64,000 nt of DNA from Actinoallomurus spadix (GTDB lineage Bacteria > Actinomycetota > Actinomycetes > Streptosporangiales > Streptosporangiaceae): positions 1 to 64,000 of the forward strand of contig NZ_JAMXMX010000011.1 in the NCBI RefSeq assembly GCF_024055725.1. The letters are read 5' to 3'. The notes beneath the pieces were generated by a model. It made no database searches. It worked only from the letters and a program-made list of their open reading frames with translations, and was not told where the DNA came from. Shown piece after piece: positions 7,892-16,991 of the stretch. Position numbers and translations under genes: made by a program. Position 1 is the stretch's first letter, and every line of letters starts with the position of its first letter.

Positions 7892-10800
7892 TCAGATCTC
7901 CATGCCGGTCCGTTCGGTGATGCCCGCCCGCCGCCGGTACTCCCGGACCAGCTCGAGCGCGGCCGGTCCGCGCGGGCGCCGTCCGGGGCGGATGTCGCAG
8001 GCCATCGCCTTGACCTCCTGGATGTGGATGTTCGGGTCGAGGGAGAGGTGGGCCAGCTCATTGGCCGAGTCGCCGCGGCTGTAGCCGTTGTTCCCCCAGT
8101 GATACGGCAGCCCGATCTGATGCAGCCGTTTCCCCTCGACGGTCAGCGGGGTCATCCGCTCGGTGACGAGCACGCGGGCCTCGATGACGGCGCGCGCCGA
8201 GACGATGGTGGCCCAGCCGAGGTGGGTCAGACCGCGCTCGGCCGCGAGTTCCGGGGAGATCTCGCAGAAGAACTCCGGCTGCAGTTCGGACAGGTACGGC
8301 ACCCAGCGGGACATCCCGCCGGCCGTGTGGTGCTCGGTGAGGCGGTAGGTGGTGGTGACGTAGGGGAAGACCTCCGAGCCCGGCTTGCCGTCGCTGGGCT
8401 GGTAGCGGTTGACCGGGTGCTCGATGAGCTCCCGGGCCGGGTTGCGCCCGTACTTGTAGAGCAGGTTGTCCGACGGGGACTCCTGCGGCTCGTAGTGCGC
8501 GGGCAGCGGGCCGTCGACGATGCCGGCCGGCGCGTACAGCCACGCCTTGCCGTCCGCCTGCATGATGAACGCGTCGGTGCCCGAGAGCGCGTCCGGGCCC
8601 TTCGCGTCCGGCGGCGGCCGGTGGTCCGGGGCCCTGGTCGGCGGGAAGTCGGGGGTGTCCGGTCCCGTCCATCGCCCGCGCTCGGCGTCCCACCGTAGGT
8701 ACGCCTTGCGGTCGCTCCAGGGGCGCCCGCCGGGGTCGGCGGACGCGCGGTTGTACAGGATCCGCCGGTTCGCGGGCCAGGCCCAGCCCCACTCCAGGGC
8801 CACGTGGTCCTGTTCCCAGCCGGGCTTGCGGCGCCTGGCCTGGTTGACGCCGTCGGCGTAGACGCCGCAGTAGATCCAGCAGCCGCAGGTGGTGGAGCCG
8901 TCGTCCCGCAGCTCCTCGTAGGAGCCGAGGTGCCGTCCGCCGGGGCCGAAGCCGTTGATCTCGGCGAGCACGGCCTCGGCGGACGGCTCACCCTGGGTGC
9001 CCTCGGTCGGGTAGTCCCAGGTCAGCTGCTTGATCGGCAGGTCCATCGGGTCGTCGGAGTCCGCCAGCCGCTCCCGGATCAGCCGGCCGAGGTGGTAGAC
9101 GAACCACAGGTCGCTGCGGGCGTCGCCGGCCGGTTCGACGGCCTGGTCCCGCCACTGCAGGAGCCGGTCGGTGTTGGTGAAGCTGCCGGACTTCTCGGTG
9201 TGCGCGGCGGCGGGGAGGAAGAAGACCTCCGTGCGGATGTCCTCGGTGCGCATCTCGCCCGTCTCGATCTCCGGGCCGTCCTTCCACCAGGTGGCGCTCT
9301 CGATGAGCGAGAAGTCGCGGACCACGAGCCAGTCCAGGGCCGCCAGGCCCATGCGCTGGTACCGAGAGTTGGACGAGCCGGTGGCCGGGTTCTCGCCCAG
9401 CAGCAGGTACCCCTTGCAGACGCCCTCCATCTGCTTCAGGACGGTGTGGTACGTGCTGTGGTTGCCGGTCAGCCGGGGCAGGTAGTCGAAGCAGTAGTCG
9501 TTGTCGGCGGTCGCGTGCTCGCCCCACCAGGCCTTCAGCAGGCTGACCATGTAGGTGGACATCTTGCCCCAGTAGCCCTTGCTCGCCGCCTCGTCCTCGA
9601 GGTAGGCCGCGAGTCCCTCGTTCTGTCCCAGGTGCGGCATGGGGATGTAGGCGGGCAGCAGGTCGAACAGGGCGGGGATGTCGGTCGAGCCCTGGATGTT
9701 GGCGTGCCCGCGCAGGGCGAGGATGCCGCCGCCGGGGCGCCCGATGTTGCCCAGGAGCAACTGCAGGATCGCGGCGGCGCGGATGTTCTGCACGCCGGTC
9801 GTGTGCTGCGTCCATCCGACCGCGTACGCGATGGCCGTCGTACGCTCGGGGCCGGAGTTCTCGGTGACGAGCCGGCAGACGCGGTCGAACGACTCCCGGG
9901 GGACACCGCAGATCTGCTCGACGACCTCCGCCGTGTACCGCGCGAAGTGCCGCTTGAGGATCTGGAAGACGCACCGGGGGTGCTGGAGCGTCTCGTCGGT
10001 CTGGATCTCCCCGGCGACCTCCGGGCCGCCGGAACCGTGCGCCTCGACGCGGGCGGTCTCCGTCATCAGCAGGAGTTCCTCGTCGACCTCGCGGGACGGC
10101 GCGGGCATCTCACTGCCCGCGTACTGCCAGCTGCGCGGATCGTACTTCCGCGCCTCCTCGATGAAGCCGGAGAACAGGCCGTCCAGGTCCTCGGTGTCCC
10201 GGAACTCCTCTCGTACGATCGACGCGGCGTTGGTGTAGGCGAGGAGGTACTCCCGGAAGTACTCCCCGTTCTCCAGGATGTAGTGGATCAGGCCGCCGAG
10301 GAAGGCGATGTCCGTGCCCGCGCGGATGGGCACGTGCAGGTCGGCCAGCGCGCTGGTCCGGGTGAACCTCGGGTCGACGTGGATCACGACCGCGCCGCGG
10401 GCCTTGGCCTCCATCACCCACTGGAATCCGACCGGGTGGCACTCGGCCATGTTGGAGCCCTGGATGAGGATGCAGTCGGCGTTGCGGAGGTCCCGCTGGA
10501 ACGTCGTCGCGCCGCCGCGCCCGAAACTGGTCCCCAGACCGGGGACGGTGGCGGAGTGTCAGATGCGGGCCTGGTTCTCGATCTGCAGCGCGCCGAGGGC
10601 GGTCCAGAGCTTCTTGAGGAGGTAGTTCTCCTCGTTGTCCAGCGTCGCCCCGCCCAGGCTCGCGATGCCGAGCGTGTGGCGGACGTTGCGGCCCTCGTAC
10701 TCCCACACCCAGCCGTCCCGGCGCGCGGCGATCACCCGGTCGGCGATCATGTTCATGGCCCGGTCGAGCGGGAGCCGTTCCCAGCCGGTCCCGTACGGCC

Positions 10801-11119
10801 TGCGGTACAGGACCTCGTGCATCCGCGAGGAGCCGGTGGTGAGCTGGAGGCTGGCCGATCCCTTGGGGCAGAGCCGGCCGCGGGAGATCGGCGACTTCGG
10901 GTCGCCCTCGATCTGGACGACCTTTTCGTCCCGCACGTAGACCTTCTGGGCGCAGCCGACCGCGCAGTACGGGCAGACCGAGTTGACCACCTTGTCCGCG
11001 TCGCGGATCCGGGGGCGCAGCCGGGCGGTGCGCCGGCTCTTCGCGGCGTCGCCCCGCGGGTCGCCGCCCTTGAGCTGACGGAGGACCGGCCATGACGTGA
11101 CCAGCTCGCGCAAGGTCAT
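7892..11119 (-). CDS. Selenocysteine formate dehydrogenase, catalytic subunit
   Basis: The gene reads as one protein of 1,075 residues only if the in-frame UGA at 10561-10559 is decoded as selenocysteine (Sec187). The context NQARI-U-HSATVPGLG matches the active site of FdnG/FdoG (NQARV-U-HGPTV). The N-terminus has the 4Fe-4S motif CPYCAVGC; molybdopterin-binding regions follow (AECHPVGFQWVMEAK, then the C-terminal dinucleotide-binding domain). Family role: oxidation of formate to CO2 at a Mo/W-bis-MGD centre. There is no twin-arginine signal: the N-terminus MTLRELVTSW lacks an RRxF motif followed by a hydrophobic stretch, so a cytoplasmic enzyme is likely. ATG 11119 has only a weak ribosome site. 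No selA/B/C/D, fdhD or fdhE lies in the window. Confidence 0.93.
10530..10561 (-). promoter_or_regulatory. UGA (Sec) codon with SECIS-like hairpin
   Basis: Reading the minus strand, UGA (10561-10559) is followed 12 bases later by the perfect hairpin GTCCCC-GGTCT-GGGGAC (10546-10530). The position and the GGUCU loop match what I recall of the E. coli fdhF element, where AGGUCU tops a stem at the same distance from UGA, and of fdnG (AGUCU). This should be the SelB-binding element that recodes the stop. Confidence 0.9.
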
Positions 11120-11209
11120 GTCAGCCGCCTGCCCGTGACCGGTCCCGTTGATACGTCGCTTTACCGGACGAGGTCCTCCCCCAGAACGGATCGTTACCGC
11201 ACGAACCGG

Positions 11210-12013
11210 TCAGAGTGCAACGAACGCCAGTCCACGCTGTTTGAGGGCGGGGAGCACGGTCCGCAGCGCCTGGATCGTCTCCGAGCGGTCACCACCGCCG
11301 TCGTGGCACAGGATGATGTCGCCGGGCTTGCCGGCGAGCATGCTCCTGGTGATCGCCGACGTGCCGGGGCGGGCCCAGTCCCGGGGGTCGACCTCCCAGT
11401 CGATGCAGAGCATTCCGTGTTCGGCGGCGGTGTCCATCACCTGGGCGGACCAGTTGCCGCCGGGAGCGCGGAAGTACCTCGGAGCGACGCCCGAGACCTG
11501 GGCGATCCGGTCGTGCGCGCCGCCGATCTCCTCCTTGATCTGCCCGGCGCCGAGCCCCGGCAGGTTGAGGGGGTGGGTGACGGTGTGGTCGCAGACCTGG
11601 TGCCCCGCGGCCACGATGCGCTCGACCAGCTTCGGATACTGCGCGACCTCCCCGGCGATCAGCGAGAACGTCGCCGGCACCTGGTGTTCGGCGAGCAGGT
11701 CCAGCATCATCGGCGTCCACCGCGGATGCGGGCCGTCGTCGATGGTCAGCGCGACGGCGTTCGGCGGGGCGGCCGGGACCAGGTCGTGCAGATTGTGCAC
11801 CGGTCTGCGCAGCGCTCGCGGAACGCCGCGCGCGTAGCCGGGATCGCGGCGCGGCGCGGGCCCGGCCGGGCGCCCGTGCGGGACCCGGCGGCCCCTCTCT
11901 CGCCGCGCGGCCGGCTGCAGCAGCCGCACCATTTCGGGTACCCCGCCCGCCGCCACCCCGGCGCCGGCGACGGCCGCGGCCAGCAGGACCTGACGCCTGT
12001 TCGGTCTGCGCAT
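11210..12013 (-). CDS. Polysaccharide deacetylase (CE4), exported
   Basis: A 267-residue NodB-homology protein. The N-terminus has a Tat-like start (MRRPNRRQVLLAAAVAGAGV), then an Arg/Pro-rich spacer to about residue 80. The CE4 motifs are TIDDGPHPRWTP (catalytic Asp and metal Asp), DHTVTHP (metal His pair) and RAPGGNWS; ILCHDGGGDR gives the later motif. It should remove N-acetyl groups from peptidoglycan or another amino-sugar polymer outside the cell. ATG 12013 has GGGGGAGG in ideal position. It lies upstream of, and in the same direction as, the fdh operon, but the 90-bp gap suggests separate transcription. Confidence 0.9.
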   Translation of the reverse strand: MRRPNRRQVLLAAAVAGAGVAAGGVPEMVRLLQPAARRERGRRVPHGRPAGPAPRRDPGYARGVPRALRRPVHNLHDLVPAAPPNAVALTIDDGPHPRWTPMMLDLLAEHQVPATFSLIAGEVAQYPKLVERIVAAGHQVCDHTVTHPLNLPGLGAGQIKEEIGGAHDRIAQVSGVAPRYFRAPGGNWSAQVMDTAAEHGMLCIDWEVDPRDWARPGTSAITRSMLAGKPGDIILCHDGGGDRSETIQALRTVLPALKQRGLAFVAL

Positions 12014-12062
12014 GCCTCCCCCAACCGCCGATTCCGCCGTCTATCTACCCCCTCGAACGTCA

Positions 12063-12299
12063 ATGAGCGCCATGCCCGACCTTGCGGACGAACCAAGCTT
12101 CGACGGCCACATCAGTACGATGGGTGACGTGCGGTGGCCCATCGTGTGCCCGTGGATCCCCGCGGGGGTCCGGGTACCGGCGGCCGTGGCACGGCCACGT
12201 CTGCACTCCTACAGCCGCGAGCAGATCCTCATCGGCTTCGCCGTGCTGGTCACGGTCCTCCTCGTCGCGGCGATCGCCATCTGGCGGAACCGGGGCTGA
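12063..12299 (+). CDS. Small single-helix membrane protein, hypothetical
   Basis: A 78-residue frame ending in a strong membrane helix (QILIGFAVLVTVLLVAAIAIW) and a short RNRG tail. Third positions in the helix region are nearly all G/C, unlike a chance frame. The start is uncertain: ATG 12063, ATG 12072 or ATG 12120 are possible and none has a convincing ribosome site. It is divergent from the deacetylase gene. No family recognised. Confidence 0.45.
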   Translation: MSAMPDLADEPSFDGHISTMGDVRWPIVCPWIPAGVRVPAAVARPRLHSYSREQILIGFAVLVTVLLVAAIAIWRNRG

Positions 12300-12317
12300 C
12301 CGGGCCGGGGCCGGAGG

Positions 12318-12758
12318 TCAGGAGTCCGCCAGCCACGGATACCGGGCGGTGTCCGCGTCGGCGTAGTCGGGATCGAGGTAGACGAACAGCCGCTGGATCC
12401 GGAAGTCGCGGATCTCGAAGACGTCGCACCAGCGGCCGGCGTGGGTGACGCCGGCCCGCCACTCCGCCCCGGACGCCGTACGGCCCGATGAGGTGCCCTC
12501 GACCACCAGCAGGTCGCCGTTGTAGGCGAAGTTGAGGTAGGCGTAGTCGTGCTCGATCGCGGCGAGGATGCCGCCGACGTCGGTGAAGAGCCGTTTGACC
12601 TCGTCCAGGCCGGTCGCGACGCCCCACTTGGGGAAGTACACCTGCGCGTCGTCGGCGAACAGCTCGAAGAAGTCGTCGCCGCGGTCGAGGCGCTTGAGGT
12701 ACTCCAGCGCCACGGCCTTGCGCTGCTCGTCGGTCATCGGCTGCATGCTCAGGGCCAT
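12318..12758 (-). CDS. SnoaL-like / NTF2-fold protein
   Basis: A 146-residue protein of the SnoaL-like (NTF2) fold: an opening helix pair EYLKRLDRGDDFFELFADDAQVYFPKWG, the core HDYAYLNFAYNGDLLVVEGTSSG, and DVFEIRDFRIQRLFVYLDPDY at the end. Members are small cyclases, isomerases or ligand binders, and the sequence does not say which. ATG 12758 has AAGGAG 6 bases upstream, a strong site. It sits downstream of the flavin monooxygenase on the same strand with a 105-bp gap, so a joint role in modifying a hydrophobic substrate is possible. Confidence 0.8.
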   Translation of the reverse strand: MALSMQPMTDEQRKAVALEYLKRLDRGDDFFELFADDAQVYFPKWGVATGLDEVKRLFTDVGGILAAIEHDYAYLNFAYNGDLLVVEGTSSGRTASGAEWRAGVTHAGRWCDVFEIRDFRIQRLFVYLDPDYADADTARYPWLADS

Positions 12759-12844
12759 CGTCTTCTCCTTGGCACTCCCCGGCCGGGCGGCCGGGAGGGA
12801 CGGATGTCGGGCCTTCCTGCGGTCGATCTCCGTCAGAGGCGCTT

Positions 12845-12892
12845 CCGTTACCCGCCCGCTCCGTTACCCGCCCGCTCCGTTACTCGGCCGGC
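12845..12892. repeat. 16-bp tandem repeat, 2.6 copies
   Basis: The unit CCGTTACCCGCCCGCT occurs at 12845-12860 and 12861-12876, with a diverged third copy from 12877. It covers the 3' end and stop codon of the monooxygenase gene, so the copy number sets where that gene ends. Confidence 0.8.
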
Positions 12893-14363
12893 CGGCCGTG
12901 GCGGCGGCGGACCGGCGGGCGAACCGCAGGGTGCCGTCGTCGACGGCGCGGTACCGCAGCGTGATCAGGTCGTGGGCGTAGCTCATGCCGAGCCGCCACG
13001 GTGCCCGTGATCCCGCCTGGGGGAACTCGCCGAGGGAGCGCAGCACGTAGCCGGCCTGGAAGTCGATGAGGGGACGCGGGGTGACGGTGGGATCGTCGTT
13101 GCACGGCACGCACCAGTCGTGGCCGCGGGTGTCGAGGTGCCGCAGCAGCCGGACGACGTACTCGCTGACGAGGTCGGCCTTGAGGGTCCAGGAGCCGTTG
13201 GTGTAGCCGATCGTGAAGGCGAAGTTCGGCACTCCGCTGAGCATCATGCCCTTGTAGGCCATCGTCTCCGGCGGCCTGACCTCCTGGCCGTCGACGGTGA
13301 GCCGTACGCCGCCGAACGGCAGCAGCCGCAGGCCGGTCGCGGTGACGACGATGTCGGCGTCGAGTTCGGCGCCCGACTCCAGGCGCAGGCCCGCCGGGGT
13401 GAACTCCGTGATCCGGTCGGTGACGACCGACGCGCGTCCGCCGCGGATGGCCCGGAACAGGTCGCCGTCGGGGACGAAGCACATCCGCTGGTCCCACGGC
13501 TGGTAGCGGGGGGTGAAGTGCGTGTCGACGTCGTAGCCGGGCGGCAACCGCCGCAGCAGCCCCTTGCGAACGATCGACTTGACGACCCGCGGACGGCGGC
13601 GGCTGAGCTGGTAGAGCAGCGTGGTCACCACGACGTTCTTCCACCGCACGATCGGGTACGCGCGGCGGTTCCCGAGCAGGCGCCGCAGGGTGTTCGCGAG
13701 GGCGTCCTCGGCCGGCAACGCCATGACGTAGGTGGGCGAGCGCTGCAGCATCGTCACGTGGGCGGCCCGCTCGGCCATGGCCGGCACGAGCGTTACCGCG
13801 GTCGCGCCGCTGCCGATCACGACGACCCTCCTGCCGGTGTGGTCGAGGTCCTGCGGCCAGTGCTGGGGGTGCACGACCGTGCCGCCGAACCGCTCCACGC
13901 CCGGGAAATCCGGCGTATGGCCGGCGTCGTAGCGGTAGTAGCCGCTGCAGCAGTACAGGAAGCGGCAGGTGAACCGAACCGGCTCGCCGTCGTGCAGGGC
14001 CTCGACCGACCAGCGGGCCTGCTCGCTCGACCACTCCGCGGACACGACCCGGTGCCCGAACCGGATGTGCCGGTCGACGCCCGCCTCGGTCGCGGTGTCG
14101 CGGATGTAGCGCAGGATCGACGCGCCGTCCGCGATGGCCTTCGACCGGGTCCACGGCCGGAACCGGTAGCCGAAGGTGTGCATGTCCGAGTCGGAGCGGA
14201 CACCGGGGTACCGGAACAGGTCCCAGGTCCCGCCGATCGTGTCGCGCGCCTCCAGGACGAGGTACGTCCTGCGGGGAAACGCCTGCTGGAGATGGCGGGC
14301 GGCGCCGACGCCGGACAGCCCGGCACCGATGATCAACACGTCGACGTGCTCACCGCCGGTCAT
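12864..14363 (-). CDS. Baeyer-Villiger-type flavin monooxygenase
   Basis: A 499-residue class B flavoprotein monooxygenase. The FAD site is IIGAGLSGVGAARHL at residues 9-23, then GGTWDLFRYPG. The Baeyer-Villiger fingerprint FxGxxxHxxxW is present as FGGTVVHPQHW, followed by the NADPH-binding VVVIGSGATAVTL. It should insert oxygen into a ketone or oxidise a heteroatom with NADPH and O2; the substrate is unknown. The true start is ATG 14363 with GGGAGGGAG upstream. The frame stays open far beyond it, to 15860, but this is antisense to the next gene. The C-terminus ends inside a 16-bp tandem repeat. Confidence 0.92.
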   Translation of the reverse strand: MTGGEHVDVLIIGAGLSGVGAARHLQQAFPRRTYLVLEARDTIGGTWDLFRYPGVRSDSDMHTFGYRFRPWTRSKAIADGASILRYIRDTATEAGVDRHIRFGHRVVSAEWSSEQARWSVEALHDGEPVRFTCRFLYCCSGYYRYDAGHTPDFPGVERFGGTVVHPQHWPQDLDHTGRRVVVIGSGATAVTLVPAMAERAAHVTMLQRSPTYVMALPAEDALANTLRRLLGNRRAYPIVRWKNVVVTTLLYQLSRRRPRVVKSIVRKGLLRRLPPGYDVDTHFTPRYQPWDQRMCFVPDGDLFRAIRGGRASVVTDRITEFTPAGLRLESGAELDADIVVTATGLRLLPFGGVRLTVDGQEVRPPETMAYKGMMLSGVPNFAFTIGYTNGSWTLKADLVSEYVVRLLRHLDTRGHDWCVPCNDDPTVTPRPLIDFQAGYVLRSLGEFPQAGSRAPWRLGMSYAHDLITLRYRAVDDGTLRFARRSAAATAGRPSNGAGG

Positions 14364-14654
14364 TCCGGTCTCCCTCCCCGCGTGCCCGTACGCCCCGCAC
14401 GGTACGCCGGGATGCGCGGATCCGCGACGTGCCACCGCGAAGGCTCCTGGCCGGAGGGGTTTCCGGGAGCACGGGGTACATAGTGAGGATGGGGCGGCCG
14501 TCGCCGCCGCCATGGGTGTGTGCTTCTGGCCAGGCCGGCGTGGCCGCGCGCCGACCGGGTCCCCGGCACCGGAGGCCGCCGCAGAGCCGCCGCCGGCGCT
14601 CCTCGTCGCCGTGTCCCTCGTCCGGCTGACCGGACCCGAGGGGAGGTGAATCGA

Positions 14655-15788
14655 ATGTCGGATGATGACCGGCACCCACTCCGGATCGGAGTGCTCGGAT
14701 CGTACGGAGGCCTGAACCTCGGCGATGAGGCGATTCTCGCCTGCGTCCTGGACAGCCTTCGGCAGATACGACCGGCGGCGGAGAGGATCGTCTTCAGCCG
14801 TCACCCCGAACACACGCGTGACCGTTTCGGCACCCCGGCGGTGGCCTACGCCGGAGTGTCCCAGGGCCAGCTCGTCGAGGCGGAGACCGGGCTGGACCTG
14901 CTCGTCCTCGGAGGCGGCGGGATCCTGCACAACGGTCTCGCGGGCTCGGTGATGCGGCCGGTGCGCCTGGCGCACCAGCTGGGCATTCCCACGTTCGGCT
15001 ACGCGATCGGGGCCGGCCCGCTGACCGGCCACGAGGAGATCGACGTCGTGCGGGAGGTCATCGACCAGATGACCGACCTCACGGTCAGGGACCAGGAGTC
15101 GATCCTCGTCCTGGAGGGGATGGGGGTCACCCGGCAGATCTCGGCCACCGCCGACGCCGCGGTACTGCTGGAACCGGAGGATTTCACGGAGGAGATGCTG
15201 ATCCGCGAGGGGATCGACACCCAGACCCGCCTGGTGGGGATCTCGGTGCGCGAGCCCGGGGGCGCGGCCGACAATCTCGACGAGAGGACCTATCACGGCC
15301 TGATCGCGGAGATCGCGGACTTCATGACGTGCCGGTACAACGCCCAGGCGGTGTTCGTGCCGATGGAGCGCGGCGACATCGCCCACGCGCACGCGGTGCT
15401 GTCGGCGATGAGCGCTCCGGAGAACGCGCGGGTCCTGAACCGCTTCTACAGTCCCGGCCAGATCGCCGGGCTGATGCGGCACCTGGAGTTCGCGGTCGGC
15501 ATGCGCCTGCACTTCCTGATCTTCGCCGCCTGCGCCGGAGTGCCGGTGCTGCCGCTCCCCTACGCCGGAAAGGTCTTCGACTTCGCGCAGACGGTCGGCG
15601 CGCCCGCGCTCACCGGCATCGCCAAGAGCCAGGCCGGGCCGCTGCTGGCCCAGCTCGACCGGCTGTGGGACGAACGGCATGCCTGCACCGACCGACTCCG
15701 GGAGCGTTTCCAGTGCCTGCGCGAGCGCGCGCGGGAGAACCAGGAGCGTTGCCGGGTGCTCATCGACCGGCTGGATCCGGTCTCCTGA
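14655..15788 (+). CDS. Polysaccharide pyruvyl transferase family protein
   Basis: A 377-residue protein with the CsaB/WcaK-type opening IGVLGSYGGLNLGDEAILACVL and the core LDLLVLGGGGILHNGL. The second half has GISVREPG, VFVPMERGD and VGMRLHFLIFAACAGVPVLPL, which together define the family. Members add a pyruvate ketal from phosphoenolpyruvate to cell-wall or exopolysaccharide sugars; the acceptor here is unknown. A C-terminal helical tail (RLRERFQCLRERARENQERC) may mediate assembly. ATG 14655 has GGGAGGTG upstream. It is single, with a terminator-like hairpin about 100 bp downstream. Confidence 0.87.
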   Translation: MSDDDRHPLRIGVLGSYGGLNLGDEAILACVLDSLRQIRPAAERIVFSRHPEHTRDRFGTPAVAYAGVSQGQLVEAETGLDLLVLGGGGILHNGLAGSVMRPVRLAHQLGIPTFGYAIGAGPLTGHEEIDVVREVIDQMTDLTVRDQESILVLEGMGVTRQISATADAAVLLEPEDFTEEMLIREGIDTQTRLVGISVREPGGAADNLDERTYHGLIAEIADFMTCRYNAQAVFVPMERGDIAHAHAVLSAMSAPENARVLNRFYSPGQIAGLMRHLEFAVGMRLHFLIFAACAGVPVLPLPYAGKVFDFAQTVGAPALTGIAKSQAGPLLAQLDRLWDERHACTDRLRERFQCLRERARENQERCRVLIDRLDPVS

Positions 15789-15840
15789 CGCCCGGAGACG
15801 GTCACGCGCACCGCCCTGCGCCGACGGGATTCCCCGTTTT

Positions 15841-15908
15841 CGGTAACGGTGTTTCCGCACCGGCAGATAGACCGTTATCGACCCCCTCGGGCGTCTTCGG
15901 CACGCCCG
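15841..15908 (+). terminator. Two hairpins after the pyruvyl transferase gene
   Basis: CGGTAACGGT (15841-15850) pairs with ACCGTTATCG (15871-15880; one G-U). Then CGGGCGT (15888-15894) pairs perfectly with ACGCCCG (15902-15908) around a 7-base loop. The second is the more likely terminator; the first could be a regulatory palindrome. Confidence 0.5.
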
Positions 15909-16053
15909 GACGGCCGTGAGGCGACGGAACCGCAGGGTGCCATGGGGGTATTGCGCGCACGCAAGGACCCGTGACGGGGATTCCCGGACGCGTAAGGCTG
16001 TCTGTCATGGGAGTACGCCCTGATCCCCGGAAACCGGCCGGACGGAAGGTGTC

Positions 16054-16905
16054 ATGACCATGGGGTCGGTCGTCAGCATGCGGCGAGCGGAGTTCGACCG
16101 TGCCTGGCCGTACGGGGCGGAGGAGGACGACGACGCCTCCGCGGCCGGAATCGACGCCGCGACGCCGAACGTCGCCCGGATGGACAACTACTACCTCGGG
16201 GGCAAGGACAACTTCGCCGTCGATCGGGAGCTGGCCGAACGCGCGCTGCACGAGGCGCCCGTCATCGCCAGGCTGGTGCAGGTGAACAGGGGCTTCCTGC
16301 ACCGCATGGCCCGTTTCCTCGCCGAGGAGGAGGGCATCCGGCAGTTCCTCGACATCGGGTGCGGGCTGCCCGCGGAGATCAACCTGGACGAGACCGTACG
16401 GCGGATCGATCCGGAGTGCCGGGTGGCGTACGTCGACAACGACCCGATGGTGCTGACTCACGCTCGGGCCCTGATGGCCGTGGGCGGCAGCGTCGGGGTG
16501 TTCGAGGCGGACCTGCGGGAGCCGTCGACGGTCCTCGGCAACCCGGAGCTGCTGCGCCTGCTCGACCTGACCGAGCCGGTGGCGGTGTTCCTGCTGAACG
16601 TCCTGCCGTTCGTCCCGGGGAACCCGCGCCGGATCGTGGACGAGCTCGTGCGCTACCTGCCCACCGGCAGCCACGTGGTGGTGTCCCACGTCGAGCGCAC
16701 GCCGGATCTGGAGGCGGTGGCCGAGCTGTACGAGGGGGCCGGTCTGTCGTTCCTCCCGCGGAGCCGGTTCGAGATCGCGCGGATCGCCCACGGGCTGGAA
16801 CCGGTCGCGCCGTATCCGGCGGGTCTGCCGCTCTCACGGTCGGGAGGGGAGCCGGCTCCGGCCGACGCGGTGCCCCTTATCGGCTGTGTGGGGCGCAAAC
16901 GGTGA
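16054..16905 (+). CDS. DUF574-type SAM-dependent methyltransferase
   Basis: A 283-residue member of the actinomycete S-adenosylmethionine methyltransferase family once called DUF574 (Methyltransf_19). Diagnostic features are PNVARMDNYYLGGKDNFAVDR near residue 37, the SAM-binding FLDIGCGLP (about 97-105), VAYVDNDPMVLTHARAL, and VAVFLLNVLPFVPG. These genes are abundant in filamentous actinomycetes; the substrates are mostly unknown. ATG 16054 follows GGAAGGTGTC. It is transcribed in the same direction as the following two genes but separated by 86 bp. Confidence 0.9.
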   Translation: MTMGSVVSMRRAEFDRAWPYGAEEDDDASAAGIDAATPNVARMDNYYLGGKDNFAVDRELAERALHEAPVIARLVQVNRGFLHRMARFLAEEEGIRQFLDIGCGLPAEINLDETVRRIDPECRVAYVDNDPMVLTHARALMAVGGSVGVFEADLREPSTVLGNPELLRLLDLTEPVAVFLLNVLPFVPGNPRRIVDELVRYLPTGSHVVVSHVERTPDLEAVAELYEGAGLSFLPRSRFEIARIAHGLEPVAPYPAGLPLSRSGGEPAPADAVPLIGCVGRKR

Positions 16906-16991
16906 CATGCGAAATTGAACCGTTTCGTCGTGTTTCGCGCGGTCGCCGGATAAGATCGGCGCTCCAGCCAGTGTCACTTCCCGAGCGCGTG

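Noticed and set aside
10559-10561. Formate dehydrogenase read as two genes or a pseudogene because of the stop
   Set aside because: UGA sits exactly at the known selenocysteine position, frames agree on both sides, and a SECIS-like hairpin follows.
8804-11095. 763-codon open frame on the plus strand
   Set aside because: It is antisense to the formate dehydrogenase gene; high GC leaves the opposite strand open. It has no family motifs and is Val/Gly/Arg-rich.
12864-15860. Monooxygenase extended to 998 residues
   Set aside because: The first 499 codons are antisense to the pyruvyl transferase gene; the FAD motif starts right after ATG 14363.
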